Positions 1 through 9,999 of a DNA stretch of 32,616 nt are shown piece after piece. The notes under the pieces were generated by a model. It made no database searches and was not told the DNA's origin. It saw only the letters and a list, made by a program, of their open reading frames with translations. The stretch is taken from the NCBI GenBank assembly GCA_027576995.1, contig JANBQC010000188.1:3894-36509 (forward strand), written 5' to 3'. The translations under genes were made by a program, and so were the position numbers. Within the stretch, counting starts at the first letter, position 1. Each line of letters starts with the position of its first letter. This DNA comes from Dimargaris cristalligena (Eukaryota > Kickxellomycota > Dimargaritomycetes > Dimargaritales > Dimargaritaceae).

Positions 1-130
1 CGTGGTATGGCAATGAATATACTTTATACTACCCTAACCCCTTAAGGCCATGAATATGGGTTCTGACAGGACCGTTTAGTCACAATAACTGTCATTACAC
101 CTCCACTAGTTTGTTATTAATGTAACTCAT

Positions 131-150
131 TATATATATATATATATATA
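131..150. repeat. (TA)n microsatellite
   Basis: Ten uninterrupted TA units are visible. Similar shorter TA tracts recur across the window, for example near 5890, 10983, 14240 and 28725, mostly in introns and intergenic DNA. No function is inferred. Confidence 0.9.
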
Positions 151-1388
151 GGATACCACGTTCTTTGATTGCAATAGCGAAGTTCAAACAACTGAACTTA
201 CAATGTACCCTCCAGCGGCCAAGTCATCACACCCACTCGCAATTCTATACCCCCCCCCCATATCGCGGCTTGTTACCGGGCCATGAAACAGTAGGAGGGG
301 GGATGGTGTTGCGTAAGGTGCCAAGGGAAATGGTTAGAAATAATGGTAGAGATAGTATGCAAAAGGAATGAGGGCACGGATTTGATGAGGAGGGGGTCCA
401 CAAGGACTGGTGACCGATAGAAATGTCTATTCAGTCGACCCCAACAGCCGCGGAAATACGATACGACGGAGGACACGGTTGCCACTTGTGCACCCCGGCA
501 GATGAGCCGTGGCCATTTTAGGTAATGGGCTGAGGAAACCATATGACTTTAGTAGTCATATATAATTTTAGTGACGGGAAGGATTGCTGCAGCTGGGGGA
601 GGCAGGAAGTCTGGGCTTATCTAGCGTTGGGGGAAGTGGTGGTGGCGGCTGGATCAAGATAGCGAGGTGTGTGAAGTTTGCGTGTATGGCTTTCCTATGC
701 TATTTAGTTTATCCGCGATAGAGGACTGCGAGGGGCTTGCGCACGGGTTGTTTACATAGATAGGGCGTATACAGAACAAGGAATCTTTTGTATAGAGTCG
801 CGCAGCCATTTATTTTACATTAACTTGGCACAGTTGGCGGGGGTAGATCAGTCGCAAGCCGAGACGACGGGCCATCCACGAACATTATATGGTACCAAGG
901 GGCTTCGCTGATCCACAGGGAGCGGCCCTTCGTTCTCCCCTTTGTCTAGCCAAAGGCAGAGGAGCTTAGCTGATGGAAAGCTAGGAGGAGACCGTTGCGA
1001 ACACGGCAGCCCCATCTTTTCTAACCCTTCTAGTCAGCAAGGTCGTAATGGACTGTGAAAAAAACCCCCCCGAAAATAAGACGGAGAGGAGGAAGAGTGG
1101 TGTCCTCTCCTTCAAGTCGCACAAAGCGCTGCCTACCTAATTGAGGGGCCGGAAAGACCCAACCAGCTGCCGTCTCATTTATCTGTGCGACCCAAGTCAA
1201 CGGAAGAACGGAGGAGGTTGCACGACCGCTGCTAACCCTGCCAGAAGCTGCTGTTTATTGGTACTGACACTGCCGTGGCCACGACGACGGCAACGGCAAC
1301 GACAACGGTGCCGACGGAGGCGGACGGGACAGGTCCGGTGGCTAAGCAAGCAAGAAAGAGAGAAAGACAGGGCCATTTTTTCGGTGGA

Positions 1389-1403
1389 GTGTGTGTGTGT
1401 GTG
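1389..1403. repeat. (GT)n microsatellite
   Basis: A run of about seven GT units lies upstream of hexokinase, roughly 360 bp before its start codon. Confidence 0.85.
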
Positions 1404-1456
1404 CACATCTCCTACCGAATCCCGCTTATGGCTGAGCTTAGTATAGCGCGTGGGCG

Positions 1457-1467
1457 TATATATAAAA
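1457..1467 (+). promoter_or_regulatory. Candidate TATA box of hexokinase
   Basis: The sequence TATATATAAAA lies about 290 bp upstream of the hexokinase ATG at 1760. It is followed by a GC-rich stretch and then a long pyrimidine-rich leader, which is common before highly expressed fungal genes. The assignment rests only on motif and position. AT tracts of this kind also occur by chance in this DNA. Confidence 0.3.
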
Positions 1468-1558
1468 GTATGCGCGCCCCTGGCACCTCCCCACATTGAT
1501 TATTGTTCCCATCTGAAACCGCATGTCTTTAACCCTAACCCCCACCATAGTATCCCCG

Positions 1559-1601
1559 CATAGTAGTAGTATTAGTAGTATTAGTAGTATTGGTAGTAGT
1601 G
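1559..1601 (+). repeat. Imperfect (TAG/TAT)n trinucleotide repeat in the hexokinase leader
   Basis: About 14 trinucleotide units of TAG with interspersed TAT and TGG lie about 160 bp before the hexokinase start. If transcription starts at the candidate TATA box near 1460, the repeat would be in the 5' untranslated region. On the + strand it reads as repeated stop codons, so it cannot be coding in that frame. Confidence 0.8.
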
Positions 1602-1759
1602 TATAGCCCTCGCCTTCCCCGCTCCATATCGAGTCACTATCTTATATTACCCACCCACTTGGTTGTCTTCTTCTTAGCTAAGCGACTTCCCCCCTTATCC
1701 TTCCACACCCCTTCACCTAGCCTGTCTATTGTCTGTCTCCCCCCCTCTCGTAACGTACC

Positions 1760-3187
1760 ATGGCCTCGCTCGACATCCCCTCGGCTTCAACCGCCCAGTT
1801 GGACGCCCTCAAGGAACTCAAGTCCTCCTTCACCCTAACCACCGATCGCCTCCACCGAATCGTCGAAGGTTTCGTGCACAGCATGAACGAAGGTCTGGAG
1901 AAGGACGGCAAGAACCTGGCCATGATTCCCTCCTACGTCAAGACCCGCCCCACCGGTGATGAGAAGGGCACCTACCTGGCCCTCGACCTGGGCGGCACCA
2001 ACCTGCGTGTCTGCGAAGTGTCCCTCAAGGGCGACAGCCAGTTCGACATTGTCCAACAGAAGTTCACCATTCCCCAGGCCATCAAACACAGCAACGCCCG
2101 CACCTTCTTTGACTGGATCGCTGACTGCGTGTCCGTGTTCCTGACCGACCACGATAAGGAGCCTAGCCCCACGGGTTTGGATATCCCCCTGGGCTTCACT
2201 TTTTCGTTCGCCGTGGCTCAGTCCTCCATTAACCGGGGTACGTTGATCATGTGGAACAAGGGCTTCACCGTCGAGGGGGTGGTGGGTCGGGACGTGGTGC
2301 TCCTGCTCCAGGATGCCCTGAAGCGTAAGCACCTGCGCGTGTCCGTCGCCGCCCTGGTCAACGACACCGTCGGGGCTTTGATGACCAGCGCCTATCAGCA
2401 CCCGTCGTCCCTCATGGGCGTGATCTTCGGTACCGGTACCAACGCCGCCTATTTTGAAAAAGCCGGCCGTATCCCCAAGTGGATCCAGTCGGCCGACGGC
2501 GCCCGCGACGCTGCTGATGTGGACGAAATGGTCATCAACATGGAGTGGGGCGGTTTCGACAACGACAAGGATGTCCTGCCCCTCACTTTTTTTGACAACG
2601 GAGTGGACCGCGAGACCCAGAACCCCGGCAAGCAGATCTTCGAAAAGATGATCTCCGGCTTATACTTGGGCGAAGTGACCCGTAAGGTGCTGCTGCACCT
2701 AGTGGACCGCCGGTTGCTCTTCAACGGCCGGTCCTCCACCGAACTCAACCAGCCCTACAGCTTCGACACCGCCTACATGTCCACCATCGTCGCTGATGAG
2801 ACCCCCGATTTGGCCGATACCCAGTACACCCTCGAGTCCGTGCTCCTGCTGCCCCCCACCACCCCCGCCGACCGCGCCATGGTCAAGGCCGTTTGCTACA
2901 TGCTGGGTCTGCGCGCCGCCCGGCTCTCCGCCGCCGCACTGGCCTCCGTGCTCACCGTGCGCAAGGATGTCCTCAGTGCCAGTAAGACCACCATCGGCAT
3001 CGACGGCTCCATGTACGAGTTCTATCCCAGCTTTGAGCGCTTCCTGATGGAGGCCATGGCCGAAATCCTGGGCGAGAAACTCGCTCAGAACATCCACACC
3101 ACCCTCTCCAAGGACGGCAGTGGGGTGGGTGCCGCCATCGTGGCCATGGTGGCCGATAAACAGCGGGAGATGTTCGGTCACAACTAA
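1760..3187 (+). CDS. HXK: Hexokinase (fungal type, single exon)
   Basis: This 475-residue protein phosphorylates glucose and other hexoses with ATP in the cytosol, the entry step of glycolysis. The phosphate-1 loop LDLGGTNLRV lies at residues 75-84 and the sugar-binding segment PLGFTFSF at 143-150. The NKGF motif is near 166-169, the catalytic Asn-Asp pair is N201-D202, and the GTGTNAA loop is at 224-230. The C-terminal half has NPGKQIFEKMISG and a GSGVGAA adenosine-site motif near the end. Length fits fungal hexokinases (about 480-490) rather than the double-length animal enzymes. The ATG at 1760 is in good context, and no intron is needed. GC-rich third positions suggest high expression. 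The segment AVAQSS stands where budding-yeast enzymes have ASQN-like residues. Which paralogue it is, and whether it has a regulatory role, cannot be decided from sequence alone. Confidence 0.97.
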   Translation: MASLDIPSASTAQLDALKELKSSFTLTTDRLHRIVEGFVHSMNEGLEKDGKNLAMIPSYVKTRPTGDEKGTYLALDLGGTNLRVCEVSLKGDSQFDIVQQKFTIPQAIKHSNARTFFDWIADCVSVFLTDHDKEPSPTGLDIPLGFTFSFAVAQSSINRGTLIMWNKGFTVEGVVGRDVVLLLQDALKRKHLRVSVAALVNDTVGALMTSAYQHPSSLMGVIFGTGTNAAYFEKAGRIPKWIQSADGARDAADVDEMVINMEWGGFDNDKDVLPLTFFDNGVDRETQNPGKQIFEKMISGLYLGEVTRKVLLHLVDRRLLFNGRSSTELNQPYSFDTAYMSTIVADETPDLADTQYTLESVLLLPPTTPADRAMVKAVCYMLGLRAARLSAAALASVLTVRKDVLSASKTTIGIDGSMYEFYPSFERFLMEAMAEILGEKLAQNIHTTLSKDGSGVGAAIVAMVADKQREMFGHN

Positions 3188-4003
3188 GTAGGGGTTAGTT
3201 GGCGAGGAGAGGAATGGGTCCATTTCTCCTACGACCATTTCATCCGCATGGCACTTCCCCAGACCAACATGTACTTTTGGTCTGCTCTGTACTTTTTTAA
3301 TCCTTCTCTTATCTTGCGCGAAAAAACCTACATTTGGATGTATGTGGTATCTCCATGGCGATTTATAGAGGTATATCCATTTTTATATCTATATCCACAT
3401 TCTAGTATATCTGTTGTACTTTGTCCTTTTTTATTTTATTATTCTTATTAGTAATCCTACTTTTGGCACTCTTTATACATAGGTTTATAAATATACCTTC
3501 ATTAATGATGTTGTTTAAAAAAATTGATATACTAAATTAACTAAGGGACGTATCAAATAGCTATTACGTTAGTTATAGTAAAGTTAACCATGGCTTACTA
3601 CAGGGAGTGGAGGGTTAGTGTATGTTTGTGGGGGCGGTGTATGGTTGGGAGGCAAACAAAGAAAGTAAATACAGGGGAGGAATTCTCATAGGCCGTTTTT
3701 CCCATCCCCCAGAGCAGAGCATATGCCGCCTAATCAACATAAATCGGACCCAACATCGGCAGTACCGAAAGACCCTAGAAAAAGCGATCCAATCCCATCG
3801 ATTACTCCACACCCATTTAAATCTCAACAATGCCCTGGATCTACCCCTCCATCAATAAAGGGAGCGGACCCTGTATCTCGGGAAAACCTATCACCCATTA
3901 GCCCCCCTCCCCTACATACATTGCAGTATACTACAATAGTAGTTAACGGATCGGGTGGGCAAACCAGCCCCCTCCTATTGGGAGGTGTAAGTTCTAGGGT
4001 ATT
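3188..4003. other. Convergent intergenic region between hexokinase and RIB7
   Basis: This holds the 3' ends of two convergent genes. It is AT-rich from about 3280 to 3560, as expected for fungal 3' untranslated and polyadenylation regions. The short open frames between 3615 and 4000 have no recognisable features. Nothing else is seen. Confidence 0.6.
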
Positions 4004-5205
4004 TTATCCTGCCTGTGGTGCGGAGTCCACGGTGCCGGCAATGATCATATCGTTACCCAGCTGCTGAACCTGGGCCAGGGCCAGGCTCGGAAGAGCCATC
4101 GCTCCCCCAGTCTCGGTGGTCGGGGACTTCCTCGGTGTGACCGCTGTGCCCTCGGGACCAACCCATTTGGGAGCCACCGTGATAATACAGCGCACATCCG
4201 GGCGATTGGACTGCTGGGTCTTCCGAATGGGAGTGGTGGCTGCGTAAGTTAAGAACTGGTCAATCACGCGGGCCCCGCCCTCGACCATCACCCGCCGAAT
4301 TCCGTTGGTCCCTAAACATTGGAGGATGCTCTTGACGGATATGATACGGCTGTTATTGCCATTACCATGCCCATTATTATGATCATGGGAGTTGTTATCC
4401 GGGTGATCCGTGGGTGCGGGCAGCTCATCGATTATGAAGATACGGGCACCGGCCCCTTCGAGTAGTATTTTGCTGTCCAGATTGTATTGACCGGTGGTGA
4501 GAATCCAGGGGAGTTTGGCCGCGGGATTGTCGAACCGGGCGGTCATTAGGGCACAGGAAAGGGGAGTTTTTAGCGTGGAATCCAGAATAACGGGCTGGGG
4601 ATTTTCCAAGGGGGTGTTGGGAGCACACATGCGCGCTATGTATGTATGGAGGGAGGTGTGGTTGGATATAGATGGGTATGTATAATGTTTTGTATAAATA
4701 TATATGCATAGTGGTAAATCATTTAGTTAGGCGCCATAACTAATATCAGTGGGGATCAGCGAGAGTAGGATAGGGAAATATAACCATCTCACTCTACACC
4801 GCGACCCAGCCCAGGTTTTGTTCGTAGCGTGCTATATATGGAGCAGGGAGGGAGGGGGGTTCCAGTTAGTCAGGAGGACTCATAATAAGATAGTGGCAGT
4901 TGACGGGTGGTTAGTTATAATGCCAAAGGACGCTTACCAGTTAAACGAGGATTATCGTTTAGTACAGTTTGCACGCCCACTAATATAGCGTCGTGGGTGG
5001 TACGGAGCTGGTGAGTCATGGCCATGGACTGAGGGCCGCTGAGTATCAGTTGCTGGCCTCGCGGACCAGCTATTTTGCCGTCCAGGCTCTGGGCATAGGT
5101 CAAGGTCACGGAGGGTAAGGGAGCAGCGGACGGAGGGGGAGGAAGTGCCTGGTCCAGAAAGCGAGTGATGTCGGACCACGGAATAGGAGCGGAGGTAGAG
5201 GTCAT
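4004..5205 (-). CDS. RIB7: 2,5-diamino-6-ribosylamino-pyrimidinone 5'-phosphate reductase (two exons)
   Basis: RIB7 performs the NADPH-dependent reduction of the ribose side chain in fungal riboflavin synthesis. My model is exon 1 at 5205-4938 and exon 2 at 4635-4004, with a 302-nt intron (donor GTAAGC, acceptor ATAG), giving 299 residues. Exon 1 carries the family core VTLTYAQSLDGKIAG, the LRTTHDAILVGVQTVLNDNP block and the start of LTARM, which is completed across the splice. Exon 2 has PVILDSTLKTPL, the nucleotide-binding VMVEGGARVI motif and a terminal ITVAPKWVG block, all typical of the RibD C-terminal reductase fold. The first ATG is at 5205; the upstream open frame has no ATG. It is longer than the yeast enzyme (about 244), partly from a His/Asn/Asp-rich insertion coded near 4340-4420. 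It is head-to-head with the dynamitin gene. Confidence 0.9.
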
Positions 5206-5784
5206 GGTGTTCGGGAGGTTCGCAGGTAAAGAAGGACAAGAGAAAACGCGAATGGAGAGGTATAATAGTACATGTAAAAGGGAAAAGAGGTAGGGGGAGG
5301 AGAGGAGAGGGTTCGTTTTGGGAAGGACGGCCCAAACCGGTGGGTTCAGGTGGGTGTCGCAGCATATAGTATAGTTATCCCCTTGTTGGGTGGTCAAGTC
5401 GAAAACTCTCCGAAGTCCGTGTCTCTTATCTTAATGCTCTCTTCGCCTAGTAGAGTAGTGACATCCTATAGAGAAAGTGCAAGGTGTGAGGAAAGTCGCT
5501 TCCCCTGGCCCGGTGGGACTTTTTTTAGTCCAAAGGTGGGACAATAAATGCTTTCCAGTCCGGACTTTAAAAGTGGCGCATACGAGGGAGATTGCAGGCT
5601 ATTAGACCAATGAGAGAAAGAGTGAGCGAGCATAACAGCCGAATCTAGGCCCCAGTAAAGCTCTCCCTCATTATTAGCCTACTGCAACCACCACCACCAT
5701 TCGCTGTATTCCCATCCCTTTGGCCTTTTCGGTTGTTTTTTATAGACTGTTTCTATCTACACTACTCCTTCGCATCCGGTAACC
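5206..5784. promoter_or_regulatory. Shared divergent promoter region of RIB7 and dynamitin genes
   Basis: The 579 bp between two divergent start codons must hold both promoters unless one lies further away. The RIB7 side is purine-rich on the + strand, so pyrimidine-rich in its own leader. The dynamitin side ends in a pyrimidine-rich leader. No clear TATA box or named factor site is recognised. Confidence 0.5.
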
Positions 5785-7608
5785 ATGGCTACCGCCGCCC
5801 CGAGCAAGTATGCCACTCTTCCCGATATTGTAAGTCCAACTGGCTCATCCTCGAAGCAACGCCGCTTTTTGCCTCGTACCCAGCCGTCGGGATATATATA
5901 TATATGTGCTGGCCAACCTAACCTAACCCTACCCTTTACCCAATACTACACCCGCATGTGCCTACTAGGACACCCAACCCGATGTCTACGAGACCACGGT
6001 GACCGACGGCCTTGCCCCCTACTCGTTCCTCAAGGTACGCTCCCCCCTTGCTATCATTTTCCGGCCAACTTCGTTCATTACACCCCCACCCATATCCCTG
6101 GATAGCGCCATTATTTTTATTAAAAATGCGCTTCGCTAGAACCACCCCCTTCCTTCCTAATCAGCCTAAACCCGAACCCCACCCGCCATATACTCCCTGC
6201 CTCTATACACCAGCCCCAAGAAGCCGAAGTCTACAACGAGGATATTGACATCCGCACTGTGCCCGCCCGCCAGGCCCTCGATAAATTCCGGGAATCGACC
6301 GGTGAGCCCAGCGGCACCAACCCCATTCCCCCGCAGGTCCGTCGCCACCGGGCCACCTTGTACCGTAATTATCTCCTAAACACCCTGCCCAACGCCGGTG
6401 AGTACCAAATTGACCTTTCCACCACACCGCTCCACGAAACGCCCAGTCAGAAATTACAGCGCCTCCTCTTCGAAACCCAGGAACTGGCCGACACCCTCCA
6501 AGCCGCTGAGGCGGAGGATTCCGGTACCGATACCAAAGCCGTGCCCGACGCCGACGGGAAAAGAACCCAGCCCAATTTATTCACGCAAGTCACTATTCTG
6601 CAGAATGAACTAGCGTCGCTGGCCACCCGAACTCAGAACCCAAATGGCCAGCGTTCGGCTATATTCAAAACGGGCGCCGGTAAAATATTGCTCGATGGTC
6701 TGCAGCGGCTGAACGTGGACGAGGCGTCGGCTGAATCAACGGGTGTGAAAGAGGCCTCACCAGCTACCACCGAATCGGTAAGTCTTATTGAATAGTCCCC
6801 CGACTTATTTATTACATATTTTTGCAAGCTCTGGCCCCGGTACTTCATTTATCTCTAAGCACAGCCCATCGAAATATCTTCTATATCCCGCCATGAGTAA
6901 GGGTCGCCGTTACCTATCTTTTTTAAATACCATCTCATTATTATATCCAAACCCATTGTTTACCCCTATTTCGGCGTACCCACCTCCTCATGGGTATCAT
7001 CCTAGTCGGCTGCCCCGGCCCAGGAATCATCCTATATTAGCCAGCTGGAAAAGCGCATCGCCGACCTGGAATCCCTGCTTGGCCTTACTTCGGCCTCGAG
7101 CGACCCCAACCAACTCCAAGGCCGCGGCATTCTTCCCGTCATGCAAGACCTGGAAAGTAAAGTAAAGCTCCTGGCCCAACCCCACCATCTGGACGGCCTT
7201 TCCCGGCGCACCAAAGTGCTCACCCAGGAGTTGGAGAAGCTGGCCGCCGCCCGGGCCCGCACCGAAAACTCGAGCCACCTGGACGATGAAGTGTTGGAAA
7301 AAATCAATACCCTGTTTGGTCTGGTGGGTAAAATCGACCCCCTCATCGATACCGTACCTAGTGTAGTGGCCCGTCTGCAATCCCTGCAATCATTGCACTT
7401 GGACGCGTCGCTGGTCAGCCAGAACCTGCGCCAATGCACCCAGGAGCAAACTAAATTTGGGGAGGATACCAAAGCACTGCTGGATATTAGTAACCAACTG
7501 CAGGACAACATTCGGACGAATACGGCCACTATTCAATCGAATGTGGAGAGCCTTGATGTCCGTATTACTGACCTGGTTCAACGGGCCGAGAAACTCAAGG
7601 CCCCGTAG
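5785..7608 (+). CDS. DCTN2: Dynamitin, dynactin subunit 2 (four exons)
   Basis: Dynamitin is the shoulder subunit that joins the p150 arm to the Arp1 filament of dynactin, the cofactor of cytoplasmic dynein. My exons are 5785-5829, 5969-6034, 6214-6777 and 7024-7608, all in phase 0 with GT-AG ends, giving 419 residues. The N-terminus has the diagnostic KYATLPDI followed across intron 1 by QPDVYET, matching the conserved start of the family. Exon 3 has PQEAEVYNEDIDIRTVPARQ and a helical segment with LQRLLFETQELAD. Exon 4 begins with a heptad-rich ISQLEKRIADLESLLG segment and continues as coiled coil to the end (ARLQSLQSL, TATIQSNVESLDVRITDLVQRAEKL). Length is close to the animal protein (about 400). 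Exon joins were chosen by frame and family fit; no transcript evidence is available. Confidence 0.88.
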
Positions 7609-8403
7609 ACGACGACGGGCCCCACATTTATACAGTAAATTGGGTGAGGGAGCATTCCCTCCCTAAATATACCTTCTCATCTTCAGCACGCCATTTATAT
7701 ACTTCTTTGATGTGTCGTTTTTCTCCAATAGTCGAACCGCAATATTCCTAGTACTCCCCACCCCTTCGCCCCATTATTTTTTATGGACTAGTTGTCTCTC
7801 GCAACCTAGGATAAAATTCGACTATAGGCATACCATTCACCTACATTGATATTTCATGCGCGACATGCGAATACACGCGGACAGCACCAGTTTCCATGAA
7901 TTAGTGAATCCTTCAACATCCTTTTAATACCAGAAATCCACAATAAATTGAAAAACGCCGATATTTGGAAATATCTTTATTAGTATTTAACCAATTGATG
8001 TAAAATACGCGGCAGGGCTATTGCAATTTTTAACCTTGACTTTAGCTTACCACTCGTTTCCTGCCAATAGCGGTATATATTGCAGTCAACATCACCATCC
8101 GGCTGTTACAAGCCCAATAGAGAGTGATAAATAGAACATAGCAGCCACACCATACTATTTAATTCCACACACACTCCAATTTTTGACTGTGCGAATTAGT
8201 TTCAGACCAGTCTATTTCATGGGGCTGTCCTTTTTTTCTTTCTTTCTTTCCTATTCCTCCATTCCAGGCTTCTTTGACTTCGTCTATTTTTGACCATTCA
8301 TTCAACCATTTCTCCCTGTTCCTGCCCAGAGGGCTTTCTATAGTCCCCCCTTTAGTCTAGACTACGCGTATCTATAAGTCTTTTTTATATAGCTATAACT
8401 ATA
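7609..8403. other. Intergenic region, nothing recognised
   Basis: About 0.8 kb between the dynamitin stop and the next start is AT-rich and has a short CTTT-repeat tract near 8236-8250. No open frame, RNA gene or inverted repeat of note was seen. Confidence 0.6.
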
Positions 8404-9381
8404 ATGTCACTCGACCCTACTCACCCGAGGTACCCCAAACAGTATGAGGGCCAAATTCGGTACCCGTGCTTGGTGCAACGGACAGGGCCCATTGAGGAGG
8501 TGTATTTCCGCTGCGAGCGTAAACGGTTGCGATTCCAAGCGCATAAACGAGCCCGGGATCGGCGAGTGGCCCGCCGCTTGGCTAATTTAGGCGACGAGCA
8601 CCTCGGTCCAGCCGATACCACCAAAATCTGCATATTGTCCAGCGACCTGCCGCCTATTCCACCCTTCACGCGGAAAAGAACCGCCGAGGAAGAGGCTGGC
8701 CTCGTCATCAAAGTGCTGAAAAGCGAGAGAGTGGTCGATGTCAAAGGTGAAGCCGAAGCCGAAGCCGAAGACGGAGACGGAGAAGAAGATGCCGACGACG
8801 ACAACGCAATAATAGTGAAAGAAGAGATGGAAATCCCCCTGGTCCTCTCTCAAACCCAGCAGCAGCCCATGCTTCCCTTGTCTCCCTCCGCATTATCAGC
8901 TGACGAAGACCGCGATGGTTCAGCCGCCGTACCACCCAGAGGAGTCGCTGGCTCAGGGCTACCTCCACCACGTTTGGGTGACTTGCACCAGCCGTACACC
9001 ACGTCCAAGTTTATCGGAGGCACTTTTGACCAGCCAACGTTTCGAATTCTATTCCCCGAACAGGGCAAGGATACGTCGCCTTGGGACACTAAATACGGCC
9101 ACTTGCTTAACCAGCGGCCGGCTTTACCGGAGGACAACCCGACCAAAGGCGGCAGTGGTCCGCCGACTACTACTACTACTCCGTTGCCCGACTTGGATCT
9201 TCCGTCGTATGACCTTATTCACCACCTCCATGGCACGGCATCCATTTATACCCAGCTCCACGGGATGCAGCGGCTACAGGGAAGCCTAACCCCGAGCTCG
9301 ATGGTTTGCTTTGCCATCATGATTCAGGAATACGCCCGCCATTTGCTAAAACACGACACCCACCCTAAACCTCCCCAATAA
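8404..9381 (+). CDS. Unrecognised 325-residue protein with basic N-terminus and acidic middle
   Basis: I do not recognise a family with confidence. The single-exon frame starts at an ATG in adequate context and ends with a polyadenylation-like AATAAA about 22 nt later. Residues 39-60 are very basic (CERKRLRF then repeated Arg and Lys). Residues about 115-140 are an acidic low-complexity run (repeated EA, then DGDGEEDADDD), coded by GAAGCC repeats. Residues 140-260 are Pro/Ser/Thr-rich and probably disordered. The C-terminus, about 265-316, looks like a small helical domain (YDLIHHLHG, then SSMVCFAIMIQEYARHLL). This tail reminds me weakly of Rrn9/UAF-type transcription factors, but that is a guess. 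The composition suggests a nuclear protein. Confidence 0.7.
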   Translation: MSLDPTHPRYPKQYEGQIRYPCLVQRTGPIEEVYFRCERKRLRFQAHKRARDRRVARRLANLGDEHLGPADTTKICILSSDLPPIPPFTRKRTAEEEAGLVIKVLKSERVVDVKGEAEAEAEDGDGEEDADDDNAIIVKEEMEIPLVLSQTQQQPMLPLSPSALSADEDRDGSAAVPPRGVAGSGLPPPRLGDLHQPYTTSKFIGGTFDQPTFRILFPEQGKDTSPWDTKYGHLLNQRPALPEDNPTKGGSGPPTTTTTPLPDLDLPSYDLIHHLHGTASIYTQLHGMQRLQGSLTPSSMVCFAIMIQEYARHLLKHDTHPKPPQ

Positions 9382-9999
9382 CCACACTTATATTGTACTT
9401 TTAATAAACTATTTTCAGGCATTACTATTCGGCCGATCCCCCCTCTAGTTAAACAAATAGTCGTTGGCTAGATTTGTAATATTGAATAAGTCCAGTCATA
9501 ACGAATCTAGTCTAAATGATCGTCTTATACAGAGTAGTGGTAATTGTGCAAGGTTTCAGAAGATATGTGAGTCAACTGGATTGAGTACATTAGAGAGTAT
9601 CCACGATAAATTACAGATCTTACTAGACCTTGTATGTACCAGACTGTCTCAACTATATATAGGGCAGTACCCATACCATAGATCTTAAATAGTGGGTGAT
9701 ATTTCCTCACCATTAGAAACCAACCAAATTTCCCACCTAAGCAAGGCCAACGCTACGAAGCAGTTAACCAGGTCAATACCATTCCATCCATTTGTTGGCT
9801 TTCTTACGATACCCAAGCATTTCCATTCCACTCTTTACATCGGTTTAGTATTTCTTGAAAAATTCTTATTATCAAACCCGCTAATCGATAGGTTATTGCT
9901 ACTACCAACCCAGGACCTCTCTCTCTCATTCGGGTCCGCTCTACTAAAAATTCACTTCGTACCCACATCCGGGTCACTTACCCATCGCAAACCTTAGCC
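9382..9999. other. Intergenic region, nothing recognised
   Basis: About 0.6 kb between the unrecognised gene and TAP42. It is AT-rich, and the short open frames show no protein-like composition. The last 100 bp form a plausible leader before the TAP42 start. Confidence 0.6.
9403..9408 (+). terminator. Candidate polyadenylation signal of the 8404-9381 gene
   Basis: AATAAA occurs 22 nt after the stop codon, followed by a T-rich stretch. Fungal polyadenylation signals are loose, so this is suggestive only. Confidence 0.4.

Larger units (their letters stand above)
1..1759. other. Gene-free stretch upstream of hexokinase
   Basis: I see no convincing coding region here. The short open frames have no recognisable domains, and some are low-complexity Arg/Thr translations of repeated CGACGG/CAACGG-like sequence around 1275-1340. 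The stretch holds several simple repeats, a candidate TATA box and a pyrimidine-rich leader just before the hexokinase start. Long C runs occur near 251 and 1066. I found no tRNA or rRNA pattern by eye. Confidence 0.6.

Noticed and set aside
1835..3238. Antisense open frames of 188 and 179 codons over hexokinase
   Set aside because: Same cause as above: shadows of a GC3-rich gene, with no recognisable domains.
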